A DNA stretch of 64,000 nt, taken from Nocardiopsis gilva YIM 90087 (GTDB lineage Bacteria > Actinomycetota > Actinomycetes > Streptosporangiales > Streptosporangiaceae). The stretch spans positions 5,882,312 through 5,946,311 of the forward strand of contig NZ_CP022753.1 of the NCBI RefSeq assembly GCF_002263495.1, written 5' to 3'. Below the pieces are notes generated by a model. That model was not told where the DNA came from, did not search any database, and saw only the letters and a program-made list of their open reading frames with translations. Positions 17,584 to 27,408 of this stretch are shown here, in pieces (within the stretch, counting starts at the first letter, position 1; each line of letters begins with the position of its first letter). The translations under genes were made by a program, and so were the position numbers.

Positions 17584-19667
17584 GCCTGCTCCCCTGATTC
17601 GGGGTCACCGCCGGAACCCGCGGACTCCGGCGTACCGTTGACGCGGCGGGACGTGTCGGCTTCGGCACCGCCCTTCCACGACTCGCCGCTGCCGCTCCAG
17701 GAGGCCTGGCCGTTCCCGGAGGCCACCTGCTCGACGTCCTGCGGCCCCGTGAGCGTGAGCTCCTTGGGCGTCAGCACCGGCGGCTGCTTGGAGGGCTGCC
17801 GCTTGCCGTAGCCGGTGAAGGACCCCCGCGACGGGCGCTTCTTCACCGGGGCGAAGATCTCCAGGACCTCCTCCTTGGAGAGGGTCTCCTTCTCCAGCAG
17901 GTGCAGCACGAGGTCGTCGAGGACCGCGCGGTTCTCGACCAGGACCTCCCACGCCTCGTCGTGCGCGGCCTCGATGAGACGGCGCACCTCCTCGTCGATG
18001 AGGGAGGCGATCTCCTCGGAGTACTCGCGGGCGTGCGACATCTCGCGGCCCAGGAACGGCTCGGTGCTGGCCGAACCGAACTTGCGCGCGCCGAGCCGCT
18101 CGCTCATGCCGTACTCGGTGACCATGTTGCGGGCCACGCTGGTGGCCTTGTCGATGTCGTTGGCCGCACCGGTGGTGGGCTCGTGGAAGACGAGCTCCTC
18201 GGCGGCGCGCCCGCCCAGCATCATCGCGAGCTGGTCCATCATCTGCGAGCGCGAGGTGAGGAACTTGTCCTCCATCGGCACCGACATCGTGTACCCCAGC
18301 GCGCGGCCGCGCGGCAGGATGGTGATCTTGTGCACCGGGTCGGAGTTGGGCAGCGCGTGTCCGACGAGCGCGTGGCCGCCCTCGTGGTAGGCGATGACCT
18401 TCTTCTCGGCGTCCGACATGACCCGGGTCTTGCGCTCCGGACCGGCCATGACGCGGTCGATGGCCTCCTCCAGGGTGGCCATGTCGATCTCGGTGCGTCC
18501 GGCGCGGGCCGTCAGCAGCGCGCCCTCGTTGACGACGTTGTTGAGGTCGGCACCGGTCATGCCGGAGGTGCGCCGGGCGATGACGGCGAAGTCGACGTCG
18601 CTCGCGATCGGCTTGCCCTTGGCGTGGACCTCCAGGATGCCCTTGCGGCCCTCCATGTCGGGCCGGTCGACGACGATCTGCCGGTCGAAGCGGCCCGGGC
18701 GCAGCAGCGCGGGGTCAAGAATGTCGGGGCGGTTGGTGGCAGCGATCAGGATCACGCCGCCCTTGACGTCGAAGCCGTCCATCTCGACGAGCATCTGGTT
18801 GAGCGTCTGCTCGCGCTCGTCGTGCCCGCCGCCCATGCCGGCGCCGCGGTGGCGGCCGACGGCGTCGATCTCGTCGACGAAGATGATCGCCGGGGCGTTG
18901 GCCTTGGCCTGCTCGAACAGGTCGCGCACACGCGAGGCGCCCACACCCACGAACATCTCGACGAAGTCGGAGCCGGAGATGGAGTAGAAGGGCACCCCGG
19001 CCTCGCCCGCGACGGCGCGCGCCAGCAGCGTCTTACCGGTACCGGGGGGACCGAAGAGCAGCACGCCCTTGGGGATCTTCGCGCCGATGGCCTGGAACTT
19101 GGCCGGGTTCTGCAGGAACTCCTTGATCTCCTGCAGCTCCTCGATGGCCTCGTCGGCACCCGCGACGTCGGAGAAGGTGTTCTTCGGGGTGTCCTTGGTG
19201 ATCAGCTTGGCCTTGGACTTGCCGAAGTTCATCACCCGGGAGCCGCCACCCTGCATCTGGTTCATGACGAACAGGAAGATGGCGATGAGGATGATCAGCG
19301 GAAGGAAGCTGAAGAGCAAGGACACGAACATGCTGTCCTTGGGGACCTCGACGTCGTAGGACGTGAGGTTGTCCCCCTCCAGCTCCTGCTTCCGGAGGTC
19401 CTGTGCGAGCTCGTAGCCCTGACCCTCGACCCAGTAGGCTTCATACACCTTGTCGTCGGTGGTCGTCAGCTCGATCCGCTGGTCCTTGTCGATAATCTTC
19501 GCGTTGTCGACCTTGTCCTTGGAGATGAGATCGAACACCTTGGAGGTGTCGACCTTCTCCGGCTCCGGGCCGGACCCGAAATTCGTGAACTGGAAAAACG
19601 CAAAGAGCAAGAGGCCAATGGCCAGGATCCAAAGCCACGGCCCGCGGTACAAACGCTTGAGATTCAT
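17580..19667 (-). CDS. ftsH: ATP-dependent zinc metalloprotease FtsH
   Basis: Membrane-anchored AAA+ protease that degrades membrane and short-lived cytoplasmic proteins. Of 695 residues, two N-terminal helices ([20 protein letters not shown] and [20 protein letters not shown]) flank a small extracytoplasmic domain. The AAA domain has Walker A GPPGTGKT, Walker [12 protein letters not shown] and the second region of homology ([19 protein letters not shown]). The zinc site [10 protein letters not shown] follows. The C-terminal 60 residues are a low-complexity tail. It starts with ATG at 19667 and its stop overlaps folE. Confidence 0.97.
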   Translation of the reverse strand: MNLKRLYRGPWLWILAIGLLLFAFFQFTNFGSGPEPEKVDTSKVFDLISKDKVDNAKIIDKDQRIELTTTDDKVYEAYWVEGQGYELAQDLRKQELEGDNLTSYDVEVPKDSMFVSLLFSFLPLIILIAIFLFVMNQMQGGGSRVMNFGKSKAKLITKDTPKNTFSDVAGADEAIEELQEIKEFLQNPAKFQAIGAKIPKGVLLFGPPGTGKTLLARAVAGEAGVPFYSISGSDFVEMFVGVGASRVRDLFEQAKANAPAIIFVDEIDAVGRHRGAGMGGGHDEREQTLNQMLVEMDGFDVKGGVILIAATNRPDILDPALLRPGRFDRQIVVDRPDMEGRKGILEVHAKGKPIASDVDFAVIARRTSGMTGADLNNVVNEGALLTARAGRTEIDMATLEEAIDRVMAGPERKTRVMSDAEKKVIAYHEGGHALVGHALPNSDPVHKITILPRGRALGYTMSVPMEDKFLTSRSQMMDQLAMMLGGRAAEELVFHEPTTGAANDIDKATSVARNMVTEYGMSERLGARKFGSASTEPFLGREMSHAREYSEEIASLIDEEVRRLIEAAHDEAWEVLVENRAVLDDLVLHLLEKETLSKEEVLEIFAPVKKRPSRGSFTGYGKRQPSKQPPVLTPKELTLTGPQDVEQVASGNGQASWSGSGESWKGGAEADTSRRVNGTPESAGSGGDPESGEQA

Positions 19668-20069
19668 CTATACGGAACCCCGCTGGGTCCGTCCCTCCTG
19701 ACCAGGCGGCCTGCCCCGAGAACCGCAGAGGCGCCGGACCAGGCGATCGGGTGGCGCGGGACGACGCGGCGGTGCGCCGCACCCGAGTTGCTCCACCGTC
19801 CTGCCGGAAGGCCTTCTGTGGCCGCCGGAAGCGGGACCTATCGGACACGTACTCCCGAATAATGATGCCGGGATAATCGACGGTACACCCCTGCCGTGAA
19901 CGCACGCACTCGTGCGCCGAGGCATGCGTTCCGGTGAGCACCCGTCATGACGGCAACGCGTGATGGACACGATCTGTTCCCGGAGTCTGGCGTGGCCCCC
20001 TGCGCATGGACCGGACCGACCGTGCGGCGCGGGCGATCCGACCGTTCCGGCACCGCACGGTGCGCACGT
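19668..20069. other. Intergenic region between hpt and ftsH
   Basis: About 400 bases without a supported gene. It lies downstream of hpt and must contain the ftsH promoter, since ftsH heads the ftsH-folE run. I see no clear terminator or operator. Confidence 0.45.
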
Positions 20070-20624
20070 TCAGTCCTGGTAGACGTGAGGCGCCAGGGTG
20101 CCGATGAACGGCAGGTTCCGGTACTTCTCCGCGTAGTCCAGACCGTAGCCGATGATGAACTCGTTGGGCAGGTCGAACCCGATGTACTTGACGTCGAGGT
20201 CGACGCTGAAGGCCAGCGGCTTGCGCACCATCGTGCAGATCTCCACGGAGGCCGGACCCCGCGACTTGAGGTTGCCGACCAGCCAGGACAGCGTGAGGCC
20301 GGAGTCGATGACGTCCTCGACGATCAGGACGTTGCGGTCCTTGATGTCGGCGTCGAGGTCCTTCAGGATCCGCACCACACCCGACGAGGTCGTCCCGGCA
20401 CCGTACGACGACACCGCCATCCAGTCCGTCTCGGCGGGGTGGTGCAGCTCCCGGGCGAGGTCGGCCATTACCATCACGGCGCCCTTGAGGACACCGACGA
20501 GCAGCAGGTCCTTGCCGGCGTATGCGGCGTCGATCTCGGCGGCCATCTCGCGCAGCCGAGTCTTGATCTCCTCTTCGGTGACCAGGACCTTCTCGAGGTC
20601 CTCGCCCATGTCTTTCGCGTCCAC
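20070..20624 (-). CDS. hpt: Hypoxanthine phosphoribosyltransferase
   Basis: Salvages hypoxanthine and guanine to IMP and GMP. The 184-residue protein has the PRPP-binding loop VLIVEDVIDSGLTLSWL, the SSYGAGTTSSGVV segment and GFDLPNEFIIGYGLDYAEKY typical of the class. The GTG at 20624 gives MDAKDMGEDL, matching the MDADDMG-type N-terminus I recall from actinobacterial relatives, with GAGG ten bases upstream. It follows tilS in the same direction, but the long dispersed hairpin copy B lies between them. Confidence 0.96.
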   Translation of the reverse strand: MDAKDMGEDLEKVLVTEEEIKTRLREMAAEIDAAYAGKDLLLVGVLKGAVMVMADLARELHHPAETDWMAVSSYGAGTTSSGVVRILKDLDADIKDRNVLIVEDVIDSGLTLSWLVGNLKSRGPASVEICTMVRKPLAFSVDLDVKYIGFDLPNEFIIGYGLDYAEKYRNLPFIGTLAPHVYQD

Positions 20625-20754
20625 GCTTAACTGTCCTCGCTGCTCCGTCGGACTTGGTGCGCCAACCAGGATAAAGGTGCAGAAGGTGCCACGAGGGCCA
20701 TATACACCCCGGCGCGCCCACGTGCCCCCGTTTCCCCATCCCCACCTCCCTCCC

Positions 20755-20820
20755 CCGTTGATCTCGGAGATATCGACCGAATGACGGCCATTTTTCGGTC
20801 GATATCTCCGAGATCAGCGG
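20755..20820. repeat. Long dispersed hairpin, copy B
   Basis: A 27-bp stem (left arm begins CCGTTGATCTCGGAGATATC) with one G-T wobble pair and a 12-base loop. Relative to copy A, the C at arm position 14 is A here and the partner G is T, a compensated change. The right arm includes the tilS stop codon, and the hairpin lies between tilS and hpt with no U-tract. Confidence 0.85.
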
Positions 20821-21815
20821 AGGGGAGGGGTGACGAGGATCATCCCGTCGACCCGCCGCCCCCGCATTCCCCCGGGCAGATCGACGTGCGCCTGGCCACG
20901 CCACCCGGTGACCAGCCGGTCCAGTTCGGCCACATGACCGGCGGTCAGGGCACCGGCCGGGCACCCGGCCGCGATCGCGGCGCGGCGCAGCAGCCGGGTC
21001 CGCACGGCACGCGGCAGCTCGGCGAGCGCGGCGGCGTCGAGCCCGCCGTCCGCCCGCCGGACGCCACGCTCGGCCTCCTCCGTCCACGCCTCCAGCGCGT
21101 CGGCGTCGTCCCGCAGCAGGTCGGCGCTGCGCGCCAGCGCCTTGGCGATACCCGGGCCGAGGGCCTTCTCCAGCACCGGCAGCGCCTCGACGCGCACGCG
21201 GGAGCGCGCGTAGGCGGGATCGGTGTTGTGCGGGTCCTCCCACGCCGCCAGATCCATCAGCTCGCAGGCCGCACGCACGGTGGCGCGGTCGAGGCCCAGG
21301 AAGGGGCGCAGGTAGCCGCCGGTGCGCGGGGACATCCCGGCCAGGGAGCGCGCGCCGGAGCCGCGGGCGAGCCGGAGCAGCACGGTCTCGGCCTGGTCGT
21401 CGCTGGTGTGCCCGAGCAGGACGGCGGCGGCGCGGTGGCGCTCGGCGGCGGCGTCGAGCGCGGCGTAGCGGGCGGTGCGCGCGGCGCCCTCGGGACCGCC
21501 CTCGTGCCCGACGTCGACGCTCACCTGCTCGACCGGGTCGAACCCGAGCCCGCGCAGGGTGGCGGCGACCGCGGCGGCGCGCTCGGCCGACCCCTCCTGC
21601 AGCCCGTGGTCCACGGTGACCCCGCCGGCCCGCAGCCCGATGCGCGGCGCGACGAACGCGGCCGCCCCGGCCAGGGCGAGGGAGTCGGCCCCGCCGCTGC
21701 ACGCGACGAGGACGAGGTCACCGGCCCGCGGCCCGCCGGGCTCGGTCAGGGCCCGTCGCACGGCACGCCGGGCGGTGGCGATGGCGGGCGGCGGCTGGGG
21801 CGGGCGGTGGGTCAC
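20814..21815 (-). CDS. tilS: tRNA(Ile)-lysidine synthase
   Basis: Modifies C34 of the tRNA-Ile CAU anticodon to lysidine so that it reads AUA. The 333-residue protein carries the N-type PP-loop [16 protein letters not shown] (near residue 36), [34 protein letters not shown] and a C-terminal helical part. The GTG at 21815 overlaps the upstream stop (GTGA). The dispersed hairpin copy B covers its last codons. Confidence 0.95.
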   Translation of the reverse strand: MTHRPPQPPPAIATARRAVRRALTEPGGPRAGDLVLVACSGGADSLALAGAAAFVAPRIGLRAGGVTVDHGLQEGSAERAAAVAATLRGLGFDPVEQVSVDVGHEGGPEGAARTARYAALDAAAERHRAAAVLLGHTSDDQAETVLLRLARGSGARSLAGMSPRTGGYLRPFLGLDRATVRAACELMDLAAWEDPHNTDPAYARSRVRVEALPVLEKALGPGIAKALARSADLLRDDADALEAWTEEAERGVRRADGGLDAAALAELPRAVRTRLLRRAAIAAGCPAGALTAGHVAELDRLVTGWRGQAHVDLPGGMRGRRVDGMILVTPPLR

Positions 21816-22969
21816 TCCTCGCCTGTGCTTTCCCCGTTCTCGCCCGACCGCTCCGATGGCGCCACCTGGCCGTTACCCTCGGGCGCGACCGGCAGTTCGC
21901 CGGCGCGCACGACGCGGTTGATCCACAGCTCCGGCGCGCGGATCTCCTTCATCGTCGGCAAGGTCTCGGGCGACTCCCACACGCGGTTGAAGTCGGCCAT
22001 GCCCACCTGCGTGACGACGGTACGGACGAACGCCGCGCCCTCTTCGTACTGCTTCATCTTGAGGTCGAGGCCGAGCAGCTGACGGATGATCTTGTCGATC
22101 CGGTTGGCGCCCTCGCGACGGCGCTGGAAGCGGCGGCGGATCCGCGCGACGGAGGGGACGACCTCGGGGCCGACCGCGTCCATCACGTAGTCGCCGTGCC
22201 CCTCGGCGAGGGTCATGACGGCGGTGATCCGATCCAGGATCTCGCTCTGCTCCTCACTCTGGAACACCTCGATGAGGTTGCCCTCGCCACCGCGGACGAC
22301 CTCGGCGACGGCCTCGCCCGCGGCGCGCAGCCGGTCGAGGAACTCCGCGGCGTCCACGTTGGAGGCGAGCAGCAGCTCCTGCATCTGCTTCTGCACGTAC
22401 TCGCGCAGCCAGGGCGTGGAGGTGAACTGCGTCCGGTGGGTCTCCTCGTGCAGGCAGACCCAGAGCCGGAAGTCGCGCGGGTCGACGTCGAGCTCGCGCT
22501 CGGTGTGCACGATGTTGGGGGCCACCAGGGTGAGGCGGCCGGTGGGTGCGGTGCCGTCGGGGTCCGGCGGCAGGAAAAGCTCGTACTGGCCGAGGACACG
22601 CCCGGCGAGGTAGGAGAGCACGGCACCGAGTTGGACGCCGGTGACCCGGGACCCCACGGCCGAGGTGATGGAGGTGGCCGTGTTGTTGCCCAGCTTCTCG
22701 GCGCCGAGGCGGTCGAGCATGGGTTCCAGCACGACGCGGAACCCCTCGACGTTGGCCTTGATCCAGCCGGGACGGTCCACGATGACCGCTGGTCCTGCCG
22801 GTTCAAGGGGCTGCATTCCGGTGAATTCGCGCACGTGGCCCTGGGCGGTGACGGACAGCTCGCGCAGTTGCGCCACCGCTTGGCGGGCATCGGCGAGGTC
22901 CACTTGGGGGCCGGGGCGCACGAGGCGGATTCCGGTGTTGACGGCTACGTCCCAGTCGATCAGACTCAC
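21812..22969 (-). CDS. Zinc-dependent metalloprotease, DUF2342 / F420-associated family
   Basis: About 385 residues. A conserved N-terminus ([20 protein letters not shown]) leads to the zinc site [14 protein letters not shown] (HExxH) and a helical C-terminal region ([19 protein letters not shown], then [20 protein letters not shown]). The family is found in actinobacteria beside tilS, hpt and dacB and is annotated as a putative hydrolase or 'coenzyme F420 biosynthesis associated' protein; the substrate is unknown. I chose the GTG at 22969 because the homologous region begins there and the longer ORF extension is P/S/R-rich noise. The stop overlaps tilS. Confidence 0.88.
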   Translation of the reverse strand: MSLIDWDVAVNTGIRLVRPGPQVDLADARQAVAQLRELSVTAQGHVREFTGMQPLEPAGPAVIVDRPGWIKANVEGFRVVLEPMLDRLGAEKLGNNTATSITSAVGSRVTGVQLGAVLSYLAGRVLGQYELFLPPDPDGTAPTGRLTLVAPNIVHTERELDVDPRDFRLWVCLHEETHRTQFTSTPWLREYVQKQMQELLLASNVDAAEFLDRLRAAGEAVAEVVRGGEGNLIEVFQSEEQSEILDRITAVMTLAEGHGDYVMDAVGPEVVPSVARIRRRFQRRREGANRIDKIIRQLLGLDLKMKQYEEGAAFVRTVVTQVGMADFNRVWESPETLPTMKEIRAPELWINRVVRAGELPVAPEGNGQVAPSERSGENGESTGEE

Positions 22970-23102
22970 GCTCTCACCGTACCCATTGGTATGCCACCGA
23001 AGGCGAGTCGCGCCTGGATTTCCGGGTTTCCTCAGGGCTCCCCCCGAGGGGGTGCTCGGCCGACGCCCCCGGTCGACGGGCCGCGTGGCCTGCGCCCCTG
23101 CC

Positions 23103-24485
23103 CTAGGAGCAGCCGCACTCCGCGATCGCCGCGGCGAAGGTGTCCAGGGTGCTGCCCGCGGCAGCGTCGCCGTTGGCGATGAAGGCGAAGAGCAGCAGGC
23201 GGCCGTCGCGGTCGTGGACGGTGCCGGACAGCGCGCTGACGCCGTTGAGCGTCCCCGTCTTGCCGCGGACCAGCCCGGCACCGGCCGCGGCTCCGCTGTC
23301 AGCGGTGTAGCGGGGGCCGAGCGATCCGGTGGAATGTGCCGTGGGCAGACCGGTGATCGCTGGGCGGAGGCCGGGGTTCTCCGGGTCCGAGGCGATCGCC
23401 ACCAGTTTCACCAGGGCCTTGGGGCTGATCCTGTTGTTGCGGGTCAACCCGCTGCCGTCCGCCACGTGCACGCCGGACACGCCGAGGTCGGACAGCACCT
23501 GCCCCACTCCCGTCGAGGCCCCGGCGAACGAGGCTTCCTCTCCCCGGGCCAAGGCGACCTGACGGGCCAGGGCCTCGGCGATGTTGTTGTCGCTCTCCAG
23601 CATCATCTTCTCGACCAGCGCGGCGAGGGGCGGGGAGTCGACAGAGGCGATGGGGTCGGCGCCGTGGGGGGCCTTGGCCGGGGCGGGTTTCCCCTCGACC
23701 CGGACCCCGGCCTCGCGCAGCTGTCGGGCGAACTTGTCGGCGGCGACACGCGGCGGGTCGTCGTAGCGATCGCCGTACTTCCGCTCCTTGTGTTTCCGGC
23801 CGCCGTCGACCATCAGGGCGGTGACCTTGGCGACGTTGCCGTCCCAGATGTAGCTGGGCTTCCAGTCGGGGCCCTCCAGGGGTCCGGCGTAAAGCGAGCT
23901 GTCGTAGCCGAGCCGCACGCTGTCGACGCCCGCGCGCTCCAGCGCCGCAGCGGTGTGGTCGGCCAGTTCCTCCAGGCTCGCCATCTGCGGGTAGTCGCCG
24001 GTGGCGTTGCTCTCGGTCAGCGTGGGGTCGCCCGCGCCGACGAGGACGATCCGGTCGCCGTCGCGGACGGCATCGGTCCGCAGGCGCTTGTCGGGGCCCA
24101 GCTCGTGGAGTGCGGAGACCGCGGTGACGATCTTGGTGGTCGACGCGGGAATTCTCGACGTGACGGCGTCCTTCTCGAAGACAACGGTCCCACTCGACGC
24201 ATCCGTGACATAAGCGGAGAGTCCGTCACTCAGTCCGGAGTCCGACATGCGATCATCGAGCTTGTCCGCGAGCCGGTCAGGGTCGATCGGGGCGGCGTCC
24301 GATGGTGCCGAAGCCGGTGCGCCCTCGGCGAGGGCGACAGGGTAAGGCATGGTCGCCGATGGCCGGGACTTGAGCACATCCGCCGCTACAACACCTGCCA
24401 CCAGCACGAATATGTTGAGCATGGCCAAGGCAAGGAGAGCTCGGGCCCGTACCTGCCGCACCCCGGCACCGCCTTCCTTCGGCAT
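23103..24485 (-). CDS. dacB: D-alanyl-D-alanine carboxypeptidase / endopeptidase (PBP4, class C)
   Basis: Trims or cleaves peptidoglycan cross-links outside the membrane. The 460-residue protein has an N-terminal signal anchor ([20 protein letters not shown]). The penicillin-binding triad is complete: SxxK in [12 protein letters not shown] in [14 protein letters not shown] and KTG in [17 protein letters not shown] class C insert lies between the first two motifs. The ATG at 24485 is 57 bases from the divergent ppa start, so the two share a promoter region. GTG at 24461 is an alternative start. Confidence 0.94.
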   Translation of the reverse strand: MPKEGGAGVRQVRARALLALAMLNIFVLVAGVVAADVLKSRPSATMPYPVALAEGAPASAPSDAAPIDPDRLADKLDDRMSDSGLSDGLSAYVTDASSGTVVFEKDAVTSRIPASTTKIVTAVSALHELGPDKRLRTDAVRDGDRIVLVGAGDPTLTESNATGDYPQMASLEELADHTAAALERAGVDSVRLGYDSSLYAGPLEGPDWKPSYIWDGNVAKVTALMVDGGRKHKERKYGDRYDDPPRVAADKFARQLREAGVRVEGKPAPAKAPHGADPIASVDSPPLAALVEKMMLESDNNIAEALARQVALARGEEASFAGASTGVGQVLSDLGVSGVHVADGSGLTRNNRISPKALVKLVAIASDPENPGLRPAITGLPTAHSTGSLGPRYTADSGAAAGAGLVRGKTGTLNGVSALSGTVHDRDGRLLLFAFIANGDAAAGSTLDTFAAAIAECGCS

Positions 24486-24542
24486 CGTGAGAAAACCTGC
24501 ACTGACGTAACGACACTAGTCGTAAGGGAAGCCGAGAACAGC

Positions 24543-25058
24543 ATGGAATTCGACGTCACTATCGAGATCCCCAAGGGCGAGCGTAATAAGTATGAGATGG
24601 ATCACGAAACCGGCCGGATTCGCCTGGACCGGATGCTGTTCACCTCGACCAGCTACCCGGCCGACTACGGATTCATCGAGGGCACGCTGGGTGACGACGG
24701 CGACCCGCTGGACGCCCTCGTTGTGCTGAAGCAGCCGACGTTCCCGGGCTGCATGATCCGCTGCCGTGCCGTCGGCATGTTCCGCATGACCGACGAGGCG
24801 GGCGGCGACGACAAGATCCTGTGCGTGCCGGCCACGGACCCGCGCATGGAGCACCTCCGTGACATTCACCACGTGAACGAGTTCGAGCGCCTGGAGATCG
24901 AGCACTTCTTCCAGGTCTACAAGGACCTGGAGCCCGGCAAGTCCGTCGAGGGCTCCACGTGGGTCGGCCGCCACGAGGCCGAGCAGGAGGTCCTGGCCTC
25001 GGCGAAGCGCGCTGAGGCGTCGGGTGACCACGGGGACCGCTCGCACATCAAGGAGTAG
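24543..25058 (+). CDS. ppa: Inorganic pyrophosphatase, family I
   Basis: Hydrolyses pyrophosphate in the cytoplasm. The 171-residue protein begins [18 protein letters not shown] and carries the family I signature [10 protein letters not shown] and the metal-binding segment around [10 protein letters not shown]. An ATG at 24543 is preceded by AAGGGAAG. Earlier in-frame codons read through the divergent dacB promoter and are not coding. A 12-bp-stem hairpin follows at 25100. Confidence 0.97.
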   Translation: MEFDVTIEIPKGERNKYEMDHETGRIRLDRMLFTSTSYPADYGFIEGTLGDDGDPLDALVVLKQPTFPGCMIRCRAVGMFRMTDEAGGDDKILCVPATDPRMEHLRDIHHVNEFERLEIEHFFQVYKDLEPGKSVEGSTWVGRHEAEQEVLASAKRAEASGDHGDRSHIKE

Positions 25059-25099
25059 TCCTCCGGCAGGGCGGATCTCCAACGAGCGCGACTGCCGAT

Positions 25100-25133
25100 C
25101 GCGGCCCGGTGCCTCGACGGTCACCGGGCCGCG
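25100..25133 (+). terminator. Hairpin downstream of ppa
   Basis: A perfect 12-bp stem (CGCGGCCCGGTG with CACCGGGCCGCG) around a 10-base loop, 41 bases after the ppa stop. There is no strong U-tract, as is common in high-GC actinobacteria. It also lies at the 3' end of the converging sigma-like gene. Confidence 0.65.
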
Positions 25134-25198
25134 GCATGTTCGCGCCACCTGTGCGCGCGGGCTCGGTCGGCGCGTCGCGGGCGGCCGTCCGATCCGCG

Positions 25199-25852
25199 TC
25201 AGCCCGACATCGTCACGATGGGGTCGATCGGCCATGGCATCGGGGCCGGGGTGGTCCGCACGCAGACGTAGACCACCAGCACCAGGATGAGCAGCGCACA
25301 GGCGGCAAGAATGAGCCCCGGAACCAGTCGGGAGGACAGGGCGTCCGGGCGTTTCGTGGAGGGCGGAAGCGGGAATCCGCACCGGTCGAATGCGTTGGCG
25401 CGTTCGGCGATGTGCGCGCGGTAACCGGAAAGGTCCGGACCGGTAACACCGCTGAGTACGCGCAACCGCAGACATGGCGGCCGATGGCAGAGTGGGGATT
25501 CACCGGTGAACTGCTCGGCGTATTCCCCGCTGATAGGCGCCGCCATCTGGTTGGTTGGCGCTGCAAGTGCGGTCGCACTTGCACGTGCAGCAACCGGATG
25601 CCGTGCGCATTCCGCTCGGGCTATCGCGATCAGCCATTCTCGCAGCCGCGCCGAATCGGAAAGCCGATCGATGTGCGCCCTGGCCACGATGAACGTGTCA
25701 CGCAGAACTGTGTGTGCCATGTCGGTGTCACGGAGCGACACCCAGCATTCGCGGTAAAGCTCCTCACCGTAGGCGTCATAGAGCCGAGCGTAGGCGTCCG
25801 ACGGTTGAATCCTGTTGGATCGCAGGGCGTGGACAAGGTCCTGGTCCGTCAT
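25199..25852 (-). CDS. Sigma-70 region-2-like protein with C-terminal membrane anchor
   Basis: A 217-residue protein. Residues 1 to about 85 resemble the region 2 helices of an ECF sigma factor: YARLYDAYGEELYRECWVSL, then TVLRDTFIVARAHIDRLSDS and ARLREWLIAIARAECARHP. No region 4 follows. Instead there is a linker with CHRPPC, and one membrane helix near the end (LVPGLILAACALLILVLVVY) followed by 20 outside residues. This is a truncated, membrane-tethered sigma-like protein; it may act as an anti-sigma or regulator rather than initiate transcription. The ATG at 25852 is well placed. Function is inferred only. Confidence 0.65.
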   Translation of the reverse strand: MTDQDLVHALRSNRIQPSDAYARLYDAYGEELYRECWVSLRDTDMAHTVLRDTFIVARAHIDRLSDSARLREWLIAIARAECARHPVAARASATALAAPTNQMAAPISGEYAEQFTGESPLCHRPPCLRLRVLSGVTGPDLSGYRAHIAERANAFDRCGFPLPPSTKRPDALSSRLVPGLILAACALLILVLVVYVCVRTTPAPMPWPIDPIVTMSG

Positions 25853-26025
25853 ATTCCTAGAATCTAGGCCTCTCTTCGCGGGCCGGTAACCGCCTTTGCC
25901 AAAATTCGTAGCGTTTCACGACCTTTACCACGAATCCGACCGCGGGACCACGCACTGGTGTAAAAACGTCGGCGCACGCGCAAGCGGTGCAGGTCCCCAC
26001 GTACCCGCCGGTGACCATCACACGC

Positions 26026-26679
26026 TCAGCGCCGGGTGGACAGGTCGATCCGAGCGGCGATCTCCTCGACCTGCTCGGCGGTGAGGACGGCGGGCCGCTG
26101 CCGGATGTAGGCCACGGCCCCGCGCGGTCGGGCGATGACGCCGCGTCCCGCGCGCATCACCGCTTCGGGCAGGCGGCCGCCGACCGTGATGACGGGCACC
26201 AGGGGGACGGTGGTCAACGCGCTCAGCCGCAGTGCGTCCTCCAACCGCACGGCGTGTCGGGACAACCGCTCCACCACGCGCCCGGCCGGAACCCCGCCGA
26301 TCAGCCATCCCCGCGGCGCCCGCGCCACCGCGTGCCGCCAGGTCCGCGTCTCCAGCAGGAATACGCCGCCCGGTCCCACCGCCACATGCCGCGACATGCC
26401 ATCGGGCAGGATCCGGTATCCGGCCCGCTCCAGCGAGCGCAGCAGCCGCCCGCGCCCATAGGGGGCGGGGAGCCGGGAGGCGTCCCGACCGAGCAGCGGA
26501 TACGTGACCGCGGTGAGGACGGCCACCAGCAGCCCGGCCCGCCAGTGGATGAAGCCCGTGGCCATGGTCCCGGCGGCGAGCACGACCATGGCGCGCACCG
26601 CGAGCCGCATCAGGCGCGCCTCGGGCAGGGCGGTGGATCTCCCGGTACTCCCGGGGCGGATCGGACCGCCGTCCCCCAC
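26026..26679 (-). CDS. NERD-domain-like membrane protein
   Basis: A 217-residue protein with two N-terminal hydrophobic helices (LAVRAMVVLAAGTMATGFIH, WRAGLLVAVLTAVTYPLL). A nuclease-related (NERD)-like domain follows: HVAVGPGGVFLLETRTW, then VPVITVGGRLPE, and VLTAEQVEEIAARI. NERD resembles restriction-endonuclease-type folds, but activity is usually undemonstrated and the catalytic residues are only partly evident here. The ATG at 26679 is chosen; an internal ATG (MRLAVRAM) is possible. It stands alone, with about 730 bases before the next gene upstream. Confidence 0.65.
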   Translation of the reverse strand: MGDGGPIRPGSTGRSTALPEARLMRLAVRAMVVLAAGTMATGFIHWRAGLLVAVLTAVTYPLLGRDASRLPAPYGRGRLLRSLERAGYRILPDGMSRHVAVGPGGVFLLETRTWRHAVARAPRGWLIGGVPAGRVVERLSRHAVRLEDALRLSALTTVPLVPVITVGGRLPEAVMRAGRGVIARPRGAVAYIRQRPAVLTAEQVEEIAARIDLSTRR

Positions 26680-26895
26680 TGGCCACCTCCGACGACCGTC
26701 CGTTCACCGGTGTCTGTCGCGCGAGCAGGCCCGACCGGCTGTTTCGGCTGGGCGAAAACGCATCCCCGAACCTACGCTGATGGCGCGCGCCGCCTAAGCG
26801 CACCCGCCGCTCCGGGGAGAAATCCAAGGTCAGAACCGCGCCGCACAGGGATCGCGGGAGCAGACCGCAAACGGCGCTATCGGTGGTCCCGCTAC

Positions 26896-26959
26896 CGATG
26901 ATCACGGTGAGGGACCCGGTTCTATCCGGTTTGCCGGGAGAATCCCCATGATCACCGCC
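26896..26959. repeat. Pair of TGATCA-centred repeat motifs
   Basis: CGATGATCACGG at 26896-26907 and CCATGATCACCGCC at 26946-26959 lie 38 bases apart and match the sites at 13608-13672 and 14038-14050. Nearby, CCGGTTTGCC (about 26928) also occurs beside the 13.6-kb copy (about 13588), so the similarity extends beyond the palindromic core. Confidence 0.6.
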
Positions 26960-27283
26960 GGGTGGGGGTCGTCCGTGGAGGGTGGACGCGGAGGAGAGGC
27001 GAAACGGGGCGATCGTTGCCCTGGTGACGCATCCGACATCCCGATATCGGCGAACCGCTTGACACCATGACCTGCGAATTGGTCTCCTTGCTCACATGTA
27101 TCCGCGCACCCACCTGGTTCGACAGGTCGAGGCTCGTCTGGCCCGCACGGCCGTTCGCCGTGCGCCCGGTGCGCTGTGTTCGTGTCCTTCGTGTTGTCGC
27201 TGACCAACGGCAGCTGACAGCAAACGGGGCCATCTGAGCGCCCCTACTCGCGACGCACGCGAGTGCCGTCCCGTGCCCCGCCG

Positions 27284-27300
27284 ATTCACCGCAGGTGAAT
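27284..27300. promoter_or_regulatory. Operator-like inverted repeat ATTCACC-GCA-GGTGAAT
   Basis: A perfect 7-bp inverted repeat with a 3-base spacer, about 110 bases upstream of the chosen start of the gene at 27409. It could be a dimeric regulator site; no binding protein can be named. Confidence 0.35.
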
Positions 27301-27408
27301 ACAGGCGAGGAGCCACCCGACGCGCTCGGCGCGCTCCACCTCGCCGCTCTCCGCGTTTCCGCCGCCAGACCCGGGTCCGGCGGCCACTCCACGAAGGACC
27401 ACACACCG

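Larger units (their letters stand above)
26680..27408. other. Intergenic region with paired TGATCA motifs
   Basis: About 730 bases without a gene I can support. A minus-strand ORF from 27440 (MGTETGTLYDTGVWSFVEW) overlaps the next gene's start and its later part is unconvincing. The region includes paired TGATCA sites (26896-26959) and the inverted repeat ATTCACC-GCA-GGTGAAT at 27284-27300. Confidence 0.4.

Noticed and set aside
22641-24542. N-terminal extension of ppa through 630 codons
   Set aside because: It runs antisense to the DUF2342 protease and dacB; only the last 171 codons are the real pyrophosphatase.
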